From Rhodobacteraceae bacterium SB2 (lineage in GTDB: Bacteria > Pseudomonadota > Alphaproteobacteria > Rhodobacterales > Rhodobacteraceae), in assembly GCA_001642945.1 (NCBI GenBank), contig LGRT01000005.1, forward strand, positions 1 through 64,000: a DNA stretch of 64,000 nt, given 5' to 3'. Under the pieces are notes generated by a model. It saw nothing but the letters and a program-made list of their open reading frames with translations, was not told the origin of the DNA and did no database searches. Each line of letters starts with the position of its first letter. The first letter of the stretch is position 1. Made by a program: the position numbers and the translations under genes. Below are positions 9,152-19,094 of this stretch, in pieces.

Positions 9152-9282
9152 CCGGATCGCTTCACTTTTACGCCTGGGCACAGGTTTACCGGCTATTGTT
9201 CCTCGAGTGAATGTGTGATTGAAGAAAAAAATACACTTAATACAATTTGATGTTCATCTGTGCTTGTCAAAGGAGCCGTTAC

Positions 9283-10014
9283 ATGACCGAGGCCACACCG
9301 TCCCAAACAACTTATTCACGTGTCATGTTAAAAATTTCAGGTGAAGCATTGATGGGAGAAACCGGGTTTGGTTTGCATCCGCCCACCGTTGAACGCATCG
9401 CGCAAGAAGTCAAATCAGTGCATGATATGGGGGTTGAAATTTGCATGGTGATTGGTGGTGGAAATATCTTTCGCGGCCTTCAGGGCAGCGCGCAGGGTAT
9501 GGAGCGGACGACCGCCGATTATATGGGCATGCTTGCCACCGTGATGAACGCCTTGGCGATGCAAAGCGCGCTCGAGGGGCTGGGGGTGTTTACGCGCGTG
9601 GTGAGTGCAATACCGATGGACCAAGTGTGTGAGCCCTATATCCGCCGCCGCGCGGTTCGCCACCTTGAGAAATCGCGCGTTTGTATATTTGCCGCCGGAA
9701 CGGGCAACCCCTATTTCACCACGGATACAGCTGCGACTTTGCGCGCAACCGAAATGGCCTGTGAGGTTATTTTAAAAGGCACAAAAGTGGACGGTGTGTA
9801 TGATAAAGACCCTGTTAAATTTTCCGATGCAAAACGCTACACAGATATCACATATGATGATGTTTTGGCGAAGCATTTGGCGGTGATGGATGCAAGTGCA
9901 ATCGCGCTTGCTCGGGATAATAATCTGCCGATTATTGTGTTTTCCTTAGATGAACCCGGTGGTTTCAAGGGAATACTCGCCGGAGAAGGTCTCTATACAA
10001 AAGTGTCTGATTAG
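9283..10014 (+). CDS. pyrH: UMP kinase
   Basis: 243 residues from the ATG at 9283, preceded by AAGGAG. Amino-acid-kinase fold motifs are present: [11 protein letters not shown] near the start, [10 protein letters not shown], the UMP-contacting [14 protein letters not shown], and [23 protein letters not shown] near 150-175. It phosphorylates UMP to UDP and is usually a GTP-activated hexamer. It opens the long envelope and translation cluster that runs to lpxB and is followed by frr 66 bases on, the near-universal pyrH-frr order. Confidence 0.95.
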   Translation: MTEATPSQTTYSRVMLKISGEALMGETGFGLHPPTVERIAQEVKSVHDMGVEICMVIGGGNIFRGLQGSAQGMERTTADYMGMLATVMNALAMQSALEGLGVFTRVVSAIPMDQVCEPYIRRRAVRHLEKSRVCIFAAGTGNPYFTTDTAATLRATEMACEVILKGTKVDGVYDKDPVKFSDAKRYTDITYDDVLAKHLAVMDASAIALARDNNLPIIVFSLDEPGGFKGILAGEGLYTKVSD

Positions 10015-10080
10015 GGTTACAAGACTTTTAAGATGCGGAACCGCTAGCTTGCGGTGTAACATAAATAACGAGTTTAGGGC

Positions 10081-10644
10081 ATGGCAGACGATTTTATTTT
10101 AGATACAGATGATTTACAGCGTCGTATGGATGGGGCTCTGGGGGCTCTGCGCACAGAATTTGCGTCGCTGCGTACGGGCCGGGCCTCGGCTTCAATGCTT
10201 GAGCCAATTACAGTTGAAGCCTACGGGCAAAGAACGCCGATCAATCAGGTTGGCACCGTGAATGTGCCCGAACCGCGCATGGTAACGATCAACGTATGGG
10301 ATAAATCGATGGTGAATGCCGTTGAAAAATCTATCCGTGAAAGTGGTCTTGGTATAAATCCGCAGTTAAATGGCACGATTATCATGTTGCCAATCCCGGA
10401 ATTGAATGAAGAGCGGCGTAAAGAATTGACCCGTGTCGCGGCGCAATACGCCGAGCATGCACGGGTTGCGGTGCGCAATATCCGCAGAGATGGTATGGAT
10501 CAGGTGAAAAAAGCCAAATCCGATGGTCTGTCTGAGGATGATCAAAAGTTTTGGGAAGATGAGGTTCAAAGCCTAACAGACACGATGATTAAAGCCGTCG
10601 ATACGTCTCTTGAAAAAAAGCAAACCGAAATAATGCAGGTGTGA
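10081..10644 (+). CDS. frr: ribosome recycling factor
   Basis: 187 residues, the standard length. It begins with the three-helix-bundle strand ([25 protein letters not shown]), followed by the beta domain [23 protein letters not shown], and ends in the second and third long helices with [26 protein letters not shown] works with EF-G to split post-termination ribosomes. It lies between pyrH and uppS; uppS starts only 10 bases after its stop. Confidence 0.96.
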   Translation: MADDFILDTDDLQRRMDGALGALRTEFASLRTGRASASMLEPITVEAYGQRTPINQVGTVNVPEPRMVTINVWDKSMVNAVEKSIRESGLGINPQLNGTIIMLPIPELNEERRKELTRVAAQYAEHARVAVRNIRRDGMDQVKKAKSDGLSEDDQKFWEDEVQSLTDTMIKAVDTSLEKKQTEIMQV

Positions 10645-10654
10645 TTGAGCAAAG

Positions 10655-11380
10655 ATGTCTAAGGATTTCTTGCAAAACCAAGGCCCTGCCCATGTCGCGA
10701 TCATCATGGATGGGAATGGCCGCTGGGCCGAGCTGCGTAAAAGACCGCGTTTACTTGGGCACTACGCCGGCGCACGCCGGGTTCGTGAAATCGTAGAAAG
10801 CTGTCCTAGTGTTGGCGTTAAGTATTTAACGATTTTTGCATTTTCAACAGAAAATTGGAAACGTACGCAATCCGAAGTATCAGGTTTGATGAGTTTGTTT
10901 CGGCGCTATATCCAACGCGAAGCACAGAATTTGAAAAAAGAGATGGTGCGGGTTCGTTTTATAGGTGACAGGCGCCGCCTCGACAAAAAACTCGTCGATC
11001 TAATGGATGAATTAGAGCTGTTGACAAGTGAAAATGATCTTGTTCATTTGACCATCGCGCTCAATTACGGCGGCCGTGATGAGGTGGCTCGTGCCACTAA
11101 GCGATTAGCATATGATGTGCAAAAGGGCAGCCTTGACCCAAAAACCATTGATGAGGAAACGCTGCCAAAATATTTGGACACCTATGTTTTGCCTGATCCC
11201 GATTTGGTCATCAGAACGTCGGGCGAGGCGCGTATTTCTAACTTTTTGCTGTGGCAATCGGCCTATGCCGAATATGAGTTTATTGATACTCTTTGGCCAG
11301 ATTTCAACAAAGAAACGTTTAAGCAAACGTTGGATAACTACGTGGGCCGCTCTCGGCGATATGGGGGCGTTTCAACATGA
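10655..11380 (+). CDS. uppS: di-trans,poly-cis-undecaprenyl diphosphate synthase
   Basis: 241 residues. The family start HVAIIMDGNGRWAE holds the catalytic Asp of the MDGNGRWA box. FAFSTENWKR near residue 60, RFIGDR and the C-terminal DLVIRTSGEARISNFLLWQSAYAEYEF are cis-prenyltransferase signatures. It makes the C55 lipid carrier for peptidoglycan and other envelope glycans. Its stop overlaps the cdsA start in ATGA, so the two are coupled. Confidence 0.95.
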   Translation: MSKDFLQNQGPAHVAIIMDGNGRWAELRKRPRLLGHYAGARRVREIVESCPSVGVKYLTIFAFSTENWKRTQSEVSGLMSLFRRYIQREAQNLKKEMVRVRFIGDRRRLDKKLVDLMDELELLTSENDLVHLTIALNYGGRDEVARATKRLAYDVQKGSLDPKTIDEETLPKYLDTYVLPDPDLVIRTSGEARISNFLLWQSAYAEYEFIDTLWPDFNKETFKQTLDNYVGRSRRYGGVST

Positions 11381-12168
11381 CTTCCAGCACTGCTTGGGCT
11401 GATTTGCCTCTGCGGCTGGCTTCTGCGGTTATTTTACTCCTTGTTTGTGGCTTTGCGCTGTGGAGCGGAGACTTTGTGTTCACGCTGCTTCTGACTGTGA
11501 TCTTACTCGTTATGCATTGGGAATTGGCGCATATGTTGACGCCCATGTCAAAGCAGGTAGGAGCCGTCAGCGGAACCATCGCGGTGCTGACGCTGATATT
11601 GGTTTTGCGCAATCCCGATAGCGTAAAAGGAATAATTTATTTGGGCTTAGGGGCAGCCTGTCAGGCTGGTTTGTATTTTCGCCTAAAATGGCAGGGCGCG
11701 TTGGCGTCTGTTTGCATATTCATGACCGTCTTGTATCTGGTTGCGCTGCGCGCATCATCGGGCTTGGAGATGATATTATGGTTGATCTCGATCGTGGTTT
11801 TGACGGATGTTTTGGGTTATTTTGCTGGGCGTGTCATTAAGGGCCCCAAATTTTGGCCGAGCGTTAGCCCCAAAAAAACATGGTCTGGTATTTTGGCGGG
11901 CTGGCTTGCTTCTGGCATTTGTGGATGGTTTTGGGTGTCTTACGGATTTTTGCCGCTATCTGCAGGGTTTGCAATTTTTTTCTCGGTGGCTTTGGCCTTT
12001 GCATCGCAAATCGGGGATATTGGAGAAAGCGCCTTAAAGCGCGGGGCAGATCAAAAAGACAGCTCAAGCCTCTTGCCTGGGCATGGCGGCTTTTTGGACC
12101 GTTTTGACGGTTTGGTAGGCGCAACAATCGTATTTGCCGCGGCCAATATGTTCATGAGTTTCGGATGA
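11377..12168 (+). CDS. cdsA: phosphatidate cytidylyltransferase
   Basis: 263 residues with about seven hydrophobic segments. The CTP-transferase signature lies at the C-terminus: KRGADQKDSSSLLPGHGGFLDRFDGL, with the metal-binding Asp pair. Upstream, the cytoplasmic loop has DVLGYFAGRVIKGPKFWPSVSPKKTWSG. It makes CDP-diacylglycerol, the branch point of phospholipid synthesis, in the inner membrane. ATGA junctions at both ends couple it to uppS and dxr. Confidence 0.93.
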   Translation: MTSSTAWADLPLRLASAVILLLVCGFALWSGDFVFTLLLTVILLVMHWELAHMLTPMSKQVGAVSGTIAVLTLILVLRNPDSVKGIIYLGLGAACQAGLYFRLKWQGALASVCIFMTVLYLVALRASSGLEMILWLISIVVLTDVLGYFAGRVIKGPKFWPSVSPKKTWSGILAGWLASGICGWFWVSYGFLPLSAGFAIFFSVALAFASQIGDIGESALKRGADQKDSSSLLPGHGGFLDRFDGLVGATIVFAAANMFMSFG

Positions 12169-13334
12169 AACGAATTAGCGTATTTGGCGCAACGGGTTCA
12201 ATTGGGCAAAGCACGCTTGATCTCGTGAAACGTGACCGTGAAAATTTTGACGTTCTTGCGTTATCTGGCGGGCGGAATATTGCGCAACTTGCGCAAGATG
12301 CAATTTCCACCGGAGCTCAGGTTGCGGTAACAGCCTTTGATGAGGAATATCTTGCTCTGAAAGAGGCTCTGGCCGGAACAAAAGTACAAGCAGCGGCTGG
12401 ACATAATGCCTTATTAGAGGCCGCCGATCAGAGCGCAGATTGGGTGATGTCGGCAATTGTTGGCGCGGCAGGCCTTGAACCGGGGTTGCGGGCTATGCAG
12501 GCGGGGGCGGATCTGGCTTTGGCCAATAAAGAAAGTATGGTGGCAGCTGGTGCCTTAATGCGCAAAACATCGGCTCAGAATAACGTGGCTTTGTTGCCTG
12601 TAGACAGCGAGCATTCTGCGGTGTTTCAGGCTTTGATGGGGGAAGGCCGCGATACTGTTGAGCGGGTGATATTGACCGCATCTGGCGGAGCATTTCGAGA
12701 TTGGAGCTATGACGATTTGGCGCGGGCGACACCAGAGCAAGCCGCAACCCATCCGAATTGGAATATGGGGCAAAGGATTACGATTGACAGCGCCTCCATG
12801 TTCAATAAGTCCCTGGAAATAATTGAAGCAAAAGAACTTTTTGATTTGAACTCGGGCCAAATTGAAGTGCTGATCCATCCGCAGTCATTGGTGCATGCTT
12901 TGGTTGGCTTTCATGATGGCGGGTTGATGGCGCATGTCGGGCCGGCTGATATGCGGCACGCGATAGGCTATGCACTCTATCACCCGCATCGCAAAGCCCT
13001 GCCGATTGAGCGCTTGAACCTTGCGGAAATTGGCAGCTTGGAATTTTCAGCGCCTGATTTTAAGAAATACCCTGCTTTGGCACTGGCCTATGAGGTGCTG
13101 GATATTGGGGGGTTGTCGGGGGCGGTGTATAACGCGGCTAAAGAGGTTGCATTGGATGCGTTCATTGATCGAAAAATTGGATTTCTGGTGATGGCTGATG
13201 TGGTTCGAAGCGTGTTGGATGCGGTGTTTGGCGGATCCAATACACCGCTTTCAGAGCCGTCGCTGGAAAATATTCTTCAGATGGATCAAATCGGGCGCAT
13301 GGAAGCTAACACAAAAATTCAACATTTAATGTAA
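12165..13334 (+). CDS. dxr: 1-deoxy-D-xylulose 5-phosphate reductoisomerase
   Basis: 389 residues. The NADPH-binding GATGSIGQSTLDL opens the protein. The metal and substrate site appears as NKESMVAAG and PVDSEHSAVFQAL, with SGGAFRDW and NWNMGQRITIDSASMFNK after it. It converts DXP to MEP in the second step of the non-mevalonate isoprenoid route, which feeds the undecaprenyl carrier made by the neighbouring uppS. The ATG lies inside the cdsA stop. Confidence 0.96.
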   Translation: MKRISVFGATGSIGQSTLDLVKRDRENFDVLALSGGRNIAQLAQDAISTGAQVAVTAFDEEYLALKEALAGTKVQAAAGHNALLEAADQSADWVMSAIVGAAGLEPGLRAMQAGADLALANKESMVAAGALMRKTSAQNNVALLPVDSEHSAVFQALMGEGRDTVERVILTASGGAFRDWSYDDLARATPEQAATHPNWNMGQRITIDSASMFNKSLEIIEAKELFDLNSGQIEVLIHPQSLVHALVGFHDGGLMAHVGPADMRHAIGYALYHPHRKALPIERLNLAEIGSLEFSAPDFKKYPALALAYEVLDIGGLSGAVYNAAKEVALDAFIDRKIGFLVMADVVRSVLDAVFGGSNTPLSEPSLENILQMDQIGRMEANTKIQHLM

Positions 13335-13352
13335 ATCTGACAGGATAGAAGT

Positions 13353-14696
13353 TTGGACGTATTTTCATTGGTTCCCGCCTTTGGTGGTTTAATTGTCACT
13401 TTGTCGGCGTTTTTTGTCGCGTTGTCAGTCATTGTGGCAGTGCATGAATATGGTCATTACATTGTCGGCCGCTGGAGTGGGATCGAGGCCGATGTCTTTT
13501 CGCTTGGGTTTGGTCCGGTTATTGTGTCTCGGGTCGACAGACGCGGCACGCGTTGGCAATTTGCGCTGATTCCGTTTGGCGGTTATGTCAAATTTAAAGG
13601 CGATAAAGACGCTGCCAGCGGGGCAGACAGCGATCGTTTGAGCCGTTTGGATGAAAAGCAACGTCGCCAAACGATGCATGGAGCGCCGCTCTGGGCGCGT
13701 ACCGCAACGGTCGCAGCGGGCCCTGTGTTCAATTTTGCATTATCGCTTATTTTGTTTTCTGCAATTGCGCTTTGGCAGGGACAAGTTCGATCACCGCTGA
13801 GCATCGGGTCGCTGTATGAGATCCCGTATGCGCATCAAATGCAAGTCGGGGATATCGTGTTGGCAATCGATGGACAAACCGTTCCCGATTTTGCAGATGA
13901 AACGGCTCTGTCTAGTTTTTGGTCAAACCTATCAGATGCGGAAACCTATGAATTTATCATTCGGCGAAATGAACAAGAGCTGGCTTTGCCAGGGCCAAAC
14001 ATAAATATTGCGCGCGTGTCTGCGGTGGTGCCACGCTCGGCGGCAGCGCAGGCCGACTTGCGATCGGGCGATGTCATCACTCGCATTGATGGCGCCTCAA
14101 TTTTAACGTTTTATAGTTTAAAGCAAGCGGTGGAAGGATCTGCTGGAGAAACTTTGGCCGTTGAAGTGTGGCGCGCAGGCGCGACGCGCCAGCTATCTCT
14201 AACCCCACGGCGGGTAGATGAACAAACCGACGAAGGCTTTAGCGCGCAATGGCGCATCGGCGTGATGGGAGGAGGGTTCTTTTTTGAACCACAAACCAGC
14301 ACGCTTCCTTTCGCATCCGCCGTAACATCAGGGGCAGACGCAACTTGGCGCGTAATGAAAGGCTCGCTTTCTGGTTTTTATCATGTTGTGACAGGGGCAA
14401 TAAGCAGCTGTAACCTTTCAGGACCGATCGGGATAGCTGAAACCTCGGGTCAGATGGCGCGGCAGGGAGGCGATAGTTTCATTTGGTTTATCGCTGTACT
14501 CTCTGCTGCGGTGGGATTGATCAACTTGTTTCCTGTTCCAGTTTTGGATGGTGGGCATCTGGTGTTTTTTGCTTTTGAGGCGGTTATCGGCCGCCCTCCA
14601 AGTGCCTATGCCTTAAATGTATTGATGACGATTGGCTTGGCTTTGGTGCTGGGCTTTATGGTGTTTGCCCTCGGAAATGATCTGCTTTGCCCCTAA
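13353..14696 (+). CDS. rseP: RIP zinc metalloprotease RseP
   Basis: 447 residues from a TTG start with AGGATAG upstream. The catalytic HEYGH is at 31-35 in the first membrane segment, and the third zinc ligand is in NLFPVPVLDGGH near residue 390. Between them lie two PDZ-type regions (AVDGQ-like turn GDIVLAIDGQTVPD, and DLRSGDVITRIDGASI). Site-2 proteases of this type cut anti-sigma factors and leftover signal peptides within the membrane. Position between dxr and bamA is the standard alphaproteobacterial order. Confidence 0.95.
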   Translation: MDVFSLVPAFGGLIVTLSAFFVALSVIVAVHEYGHYIVGRWSGIEADVFSLGFGPVIVSRVDRRGTRWQFALIPFGGYVKFKGDKDAASGADSDRLSRLDEKQRRQTMHGAPLWARTATVAAGPVFNFALSLILFSAIALWQGQVRSPLSIGSLYEIPYAHQMQVGDIVLAIDGQTVPDFADETALSSFWSNLSDAETYEFIIRRNEQELALPGPNINIARVSAVVPRSAAAQADLRSGDVITRIDGASILTFYSLKQAVEGSAGETLAVEVWRAGATRQLSLTPRRVDEQTDEGFSAQWRIGVMGGGFFFEPQTSTLPFASAVTSGADATWRVMKGSLSGFYHVVTGAISSCNLSGPIGIAETSGQMARQGGDSFIWFIAVLSAAVGLINLFPVPVLDGGHLVFFAFEAVIGRPPSAYALNVLMTIGLALVLGFMVFALGNDLLCP

Positions 14697-14838
14697 AATA
14701 TCCGCGAAAAAAGGGAGCAGAAATGTGGTGTTTTTTAAAAATACACGTTACACAAATTCAAGATGAAGTTGTTGTGAATGTTTGGTACCACTAAGACAAC
14801 CCGCGGGTTTAACTTTGAGGTCACAGTAAGGAATGAAG

Positions 14839-17133
14839 ATGAAGCGATTTTTTGGAATTTTTATTGCGGCAATCATTAGCATCGGATCGACTGTCTGGGC
14901 TCAAGAGTTTAACTTTTCTTCAATCGAAGTGGATGGTAATCGCAGGATAGAAACGTCAACGATTATCAGCTATGCCAATCTTTCGATTGGGAAAACTGTT
15001 TCGGCCTCTGAAATAAGCGCGGCTTATCAAGAGGTGGCGGACTCTGGTTTGTTTGAAGATATCGAATTCATTCCGCAGGGGCGCCGATTGGTCATTAAGG
15101 TGCAGGAATATCCGACGATCAGCAAGGTGGCTTTTGAGGGCAATGATAAGCTGAAAGACGATGTGCTTGCGCAAATTGTCAGCGCAAAGTCACGGCGGGT
15201 GTTCAACCCGATGAAGGTTGAAGAAGACAAAGAGCGCATCGCTCAAGCTTACGCGGATATGGGGCGCTTGGCGTCGCGGGTAACGCCCAAAATCATTCGC
15301 CTTCCAGACAATCGTGTGAACCTGGTCTTTGAGATTTTTGAAGGTGGCGTTGTTGAGATAGAACGCATCGGCTTTGTTGGCAATAAATCCTATAGCGATC
15401 GCAAGCTGCGCAATGTTTTGAATACCAAACAGGCTGGATTGCTTCGATTGTTGGTGCAAAGAGATACGTTTATAGAAGATCGGATTGAATTTGATAAGCA
15501 GGTATTGACCGATTTTTATCAATCGCGGGGGTTTGTCGACTTTGTGATCAATGGGGTGAATGCAGAGTTCTCTGAAGAGCGCGACGGATATTTCATCACC
15601 TTCAACATACAAGAAGGCCAACAGTTTAACGTTGGCGCGGTGGCTCTTGTCTCCGAGCGTTCGGATGTTGATGAAACGGTTTTTTCAGAGGCGTTAACGC
15701 TTAAACCGTCTGTGATCTATTCGCCATTGGCTGTTGAGGATGATATTGCGCGTTTGGAGCGTTTGGCGGTGATGGAGGGCGTAGATTTTTTACGCGTGAC
15801 GCCGCGCTTGAAGCGTAATGATACAACGCGCACACTGGATGTGACCTTTGTTTTGGACCGTGGCAAGCGGATCTTTATCGAACGCATCAATGTGTTTGGA
15901 AATACGTCTACTTTGGATAACGTCATCCGTCGACAATTTCGCGCTGTGGAAGGAGATCCTTTTAATCCGCGCGCGCTCAGGGCAGCTGTAGATCGCATTC
16001 GCCGTTTGGGATTTTTTGATCCCGTGAACGTGTCAACACGCGCAGGGAATAAGCCTGAAACGGTGATCATTGACCTTGCGGTGGGTGAGAAACCAACAGG
16101 CAGTCTGTCTCTCGGGGCGGGGTATTCTACAGCTTTGGGTCTGGGCGGTATTATCGAATATCGTGAACGTAACTTTATCGGCCGTGGTCAAGGGCTTAAT
16201 TTTAAAATTCAAGGTGGCTCTGACAATACAACGTATTCTTTTGGTTTTATCGAGCCCGCCTTTTTGGGCAATGAGCTGCAATTCTCGCTGAATTTGGCCT
16301 ATGAAGAAACCAATCAACAAAATTCAACCTATGATACAAAATCTGTAAATTTCCAACCTGGCATAAGCTATCCGATAAGTGATTTCTCTCGCTTTGGACT
16401 TCGCTATACGTACACCAGTGATGAAGTGTCAGGCGATACCGTGACCTCAATCATCGGAGATGAATTTGAGCAGGGCAGGGTCAATACCTCAGGCGTGGGG
16501 TATACATTCGGTTACGATACGCGGCGCGTTGGTCTCAACCCTACAGCGGGAGTGTTGCTTCAGCTGAGCCAGGATTTCACGGGGCTTGGAGGGGATACAA
16601 CAAGCGTTAAATCAAATTTGAAATTGCAGGGCGAACAAAAAACATTCGGTGAAGAGGTTACGTTATCGGCCACGTTTGAAGCGGGGGACTTACGTTATTC
16701 AAAGGGCCAAAGCCGCGTGAGCGATCGTTTTGCGCTTGGCAGCCGGGTTATGCGTGGGTTTAACCCAGGTGGGGTCGGTCCGCGCGAACGTAGCAGCGAT
16801 GGTTCTGGGACCATCAATGATGCTTTAGGCGGTGAACAATTTGCCGTTGCGCGGTTTGAAGCCGAGTTTCCCATAGGCATTCCAGAAGAATACGGGATTA
16901 CGGGCGGGGTTTTTTACGATGCTGGCAGTCTTTGGGGCTTACCAGTTGAGACAAGCCCGGACAGCGCAAACACAGTCTATTACAATGCTGCGATACTGCG
17001 CCAAGTTGCCGGCGCGACTGTGTTTTGGGCCACGCCGATCGGACCTTTGCGGTTTAATTGGACGCGCGCGATCCAAAAAGAAGAATTTGATGAAGCGAAT
17101 AATTTTGAGTTCACATTATCAACGCGGTTCTGA
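14839..17133 (+). CDS. bamA: outer membrane protein assembly factor BamA
   Basis: 764 residues from the ATG at 14839. AAGGA at 14828-14832 is 6 bases from this start and touches the alternative ATG at 14833. A signal peptide ends near AQ at residues 21-22. Five POTRA repeats fill about 25-420; the barrel (about 430-764) carries the VMRGF motif of the conserved lid loop and ends in the C-terminal Phe (STRF) typical of Omp85 proteins. BamA folds beta-barrel proteins into the outer membrane. Its TGA overlaps the skp ATG. Confidence 0.95.
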   Translation: MKRFFGIFIAAIISIGSTVWAQEFNFSSIEVDGNRRIETSTIISYANLSIGKTVSASEISAAYQEVADSGLFEDIEFIPQGRRLVIKVQEYPTISKVAFEGNDKLKDDVLAQIVSAKSRRVFNPMKVEEDKERIAQAYADMGRLASRVTPKIIRLPDNRVNLVFEIFEGGVVEIERIGFVGNKSYSDRKLRNVLNTKQAGLLRLLVQRDTFIEDRIEFDKQVLTDFYQSRGFVDFVINGVNAEFSEERDGYFITFNIQEGQQFNVGAVALVSERSDVDETVFSEALTLKPSVIYSPLAVEDDIARLERLAVMEGVDFLRVTPRLKRNDTTRTLDVTFVLDRGKRIFIERINVFGNTSTLDNVIRRQFRAVEGDPFNPRALRAAVDRIRRLGFFDPVNVSTRAGNKPETVIIDLAVGEKPTGSLSLGAGYSTALGLGGIIEYRERNFIGRGQGLNFKIQGGSDNTTYSFGFIEPAFLGNELQFSLNLAYEETNQQNSTYDTKSVNFQPGISYPISDFSRFGLRYTYTSDEVSGDTVTSIIGDEFEQGRVNTSGVGYTFGYDTRRVGLNPTAGVLLQLSQDFTGLGGDTTSVKSNLKLQGEQKTFGEEVTLSATFEAGDLRYSKGQSRVSDRFALGSRVMRGFNPGGVGPRERSSDGSGTINDALGGEQFAVARFEAEFPIGIPEEYGITGGVFYDAGSLWGLPVETSPDSANTVYYNAAILRQVAGATVFWATPIGPLRFNWTRAIQKEEFDEANNFEFTLSTRF

Positions 17134-17675
17134 TGAACAGGTTTAGAATAGGCTTTCTCAAGAAGTTTTTTCTTTTGCTGCTGCTCGCAGGCCCCGTATT
17201 GGGGCAGGCTGGCGCGCCTGCTGGCCAACAGGTGGTGGTGGTTGATTTCGACGAAGTGTTTCGAACCACGCTATATGGCCGCCGTATTATCGCAGAATTT
17301 CAGCAAGCAAACCAAGTTCTGAGCGATGAATTTGGACGCATCGCAGAAGAATTGGTCGCCGAAGAAAAGAATCTAAGTGACCTGCGCGGGAGCACTGAGC
17401 CTTCTGCTTTTAAAGAAATGGCGCTGGCCTTTGATCAAAAATCGACTAGATTGCGCCAAGAGCAGGAAGACAAACGGGTTGAGCTGAAACTTGCTGGCGA
17501 TGCGGCGCAATCCGATGTGCTACAACAATTTGGGCCGATTTTTGTACAAATCATGCAAGAGCGCAACGCGACTATCTTGTTGGAAAAGAAGCAAGTGGTG
17601 TTGGTTATTGCCTCTGCAGATATCACCAAAGAAGCTATCCGCCGGATAGATCAAGAGCTTGGAGATGGCCGATAA
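17133..17675 (+). CDS. OmpH/Skp family periplasmic chaperone
   Basis: 180 residues. A signal peptide of about 25 residues (KKFFLLLLLAGPVLGQAG) is followed by VVVVDFDEVFRTTLYGRRI and long charged helices (about 60-140) that would form the coiled-coil tentacles of Skp. The final strand IVLVIASADITKEAIRRIDQEL type closes the body. It should hold unfolded outer-membrane proteins for the neighbouring BamA. The ATG overlaps the bamA stop. lpxD, which often follows skp, is absent here, and fabZ comes next after 156 bases. Confidence 0.85.
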   Translation: MNRFRIGFLKKFFLLLLLAGPVLGQAGAPAGQQVVVVDFDEVFRTTLYGRRIIAEFQQANQVLSDEFGRIAEELVAEEKNLSDLRGSTEPSAFKEMALAFDQKSTRLRQEQEDKRVELKLAGDAAQSDVLQQFGPIFVQIMQERNATILLEKKQVVLVIASADITKEAIRRIDQELGDGR

Positions 17676-17831
17676 GCCACGTTACACTAAGTCCATAAAT
17701 CCTTTTAAGTTGTTGGTGTTTCCTTTTTGTTAAGAGCTCGTGTGTTGGGAAAGAAAATCGCAGGGTACTTGTGTTGGGCTTGAAGGGTTGCTAGCTAGAT
17801 TTTGATAAAAAGAACAAGATAGGGGCGAAAC

Positions 17832-18305
17832 ATGGCAGATTCTGGAACTGAGGCGAATATCCAATTAATCCAACGTATTTTGCCGCATCGCTATCCGTTT
17901 TTACTGGTGGATCGCGTCACTGATATCGTTGGAACCGCCTCCGCGATTGGGCATAAAAACGTCACGATGAATGAACCGCAGTTTCAAGGCCATTTTCCAG
18001 GCACGCCGATTATGCCCGGGGTTCTGATGGTTGAGGCGATGGCACAAACGGCGGCGGTTATGGTGGGCAGCACGCTGGGATTGGCAGATAAGAATATGCT
18101 GATTTATTTTATGTCGATCGATAATTGTAAATTCCGTCGTAAGGTTGGGCCTGGGGATCATCTAGAGATGCAAATCACAACGTTGCGCGGAAAAGCAGGT
18201 GCAAAAGTTTGGAAGTTTTCAGGCCGCGCTAGCGTGAATGGCGAAATGGCCGCGGAGGCAGAGTTCACAGCCATGATGGACCTTTCTAATGCGGTGCCGT
18301 CGTGA
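17832..18305 (+). CDS. fabZ: 3-hydroxyacyl-ACP dehydratase FabZ
   Basis: 157 residues with the hot-dog fold markers: [14 protein letters not shown] near residue 20, with the catalytic His, and [21 protein letters not shown] near 55-75, with the catalytic Glu. It dehydrates beta-hydroxyacyl-ACP in fatty-acid synthesis and competes with LpxA for 3-hydroxyacyl-ACP, which explains the conserved pairing. Its TGA overlaps the GTG of lpxA (GTGA). A 156-base gap before it probably holds its own promoter. Confidence 0.95.
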   Translation: MADSGTEANIQLIQRILPHRYPFLLVDRVTDIVGTASAIGHKNVTMNEPQFQGHFPGTPIMPGVLMVEAMAQTAAVMVGSTLGLADKNMLIYFMSIDNCKFRRKVGPGDHLEMQITTLRGKAGAKVWKFSGRASVNGEMAAEAEFTAMMDLSNAVPS

Positions 18306-19093
18306 GCGATACATTTATTCACCCCAGCGCCGTTGTTGAGGATGGGGTTGAGCTGGGCTTAGGCTGCCATATCGGGCCGTTCTGTCATGTTGGAAAGGAT
18401 GTTTCTTTAGGTGATCGCGTGGTTTTGAAAAGCCATGTGGTTGTGACAGGGCGCACAGATATAGGCGATGACACTACCGTTTTTCCTTTCGCAGTGTTGG
18501 GAGAAATTCCGCAGGATAAAAAATTCAAGGGCGAGCAAACGCGGCTGCTTATCGGGGCCCGCAATTGTATCCGCGAGCATGTAACGATGAATACGGGCAC
18601 CGAAGGCGGCGGTGGGATCACTCAGGTTGGCAGTGATGGATTATTTTTGGCGGGCTGTCATGTTGCGCATGATGCACTGCTTGCGGATCGGGTTATCGTT
18701 GTAAACAATGCAGCGATCGGTGGGCATTGCATAATAGAAGATGATGTTTTGGTGGGGGGCTTGGCGGGTATCCATCAATTTGTGCGTATTGGTCGAGGGG
18801 CAATTATTGGCGCCCTAACCATGGTGACCAATGATGTTATTCCCTATGGCCTGGTGCAAGCGCCGCGGGGGCAGTTAGACGGGCTGAACCTTGTTGGCCT
18901 TAAGCGCCGCGGCGTCTCGCGCGGGGATATAACCGCGTTACGAGCCGCGTTTCAAATGTTGGCGCAGGGCGATGGAACCTTTCAAGACCGTGCGAAACGG
19001 TTGGGCGATGAAACCGATAGCGATTACGTCCAGCATATTGTTGATTTCGTAACGGCCTCTTCGGATCGTTCCTTTCTCACCCCGGGTGAGTGA
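18302..19093 (+). CDS. lpxA: UDP-N-acetylglucosamine acyltransferase LpxA
   Basis: 263 residues from a GTG start inside the fabZ stop. It is built of left-handed beta-helix hexapeptide repeats ([22 protein letters not shown] and so on). The catalytic His lies in [10 protein letters not shown] near residue 120, followed by [31 protein letters not shown]. It transfers 3-hydroxyacyl to UDP-GlcNAc, the first step of lipid A synthesis in the cytoplasm. Confidence 0.96.
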   Translation: MSDTFIHPSAVVEDGVELGLGCHIGPFCHVGKDVSLGDRVVLKSHVVVTGRTDIGDDTTVFPFAVLGEIPQDKKFKGEQTRLLIGARNCIREHVTMNTGTEGGGGITQVGSDGLFLAGCHVAHDALLADRVIVVNNAAIGGHCIIEDDVLVGGLAGIHQFVRIGRGAIIGALTMVTNDVIPYGLVQAPRGQLDGLNLVGLKRRGVSRGDITALRAAFQMLAQGDGTFQDRAKRLGDETDSDYVQHIVDFVTASSDRSFLTPGE

Positions 19094-19094
19094 T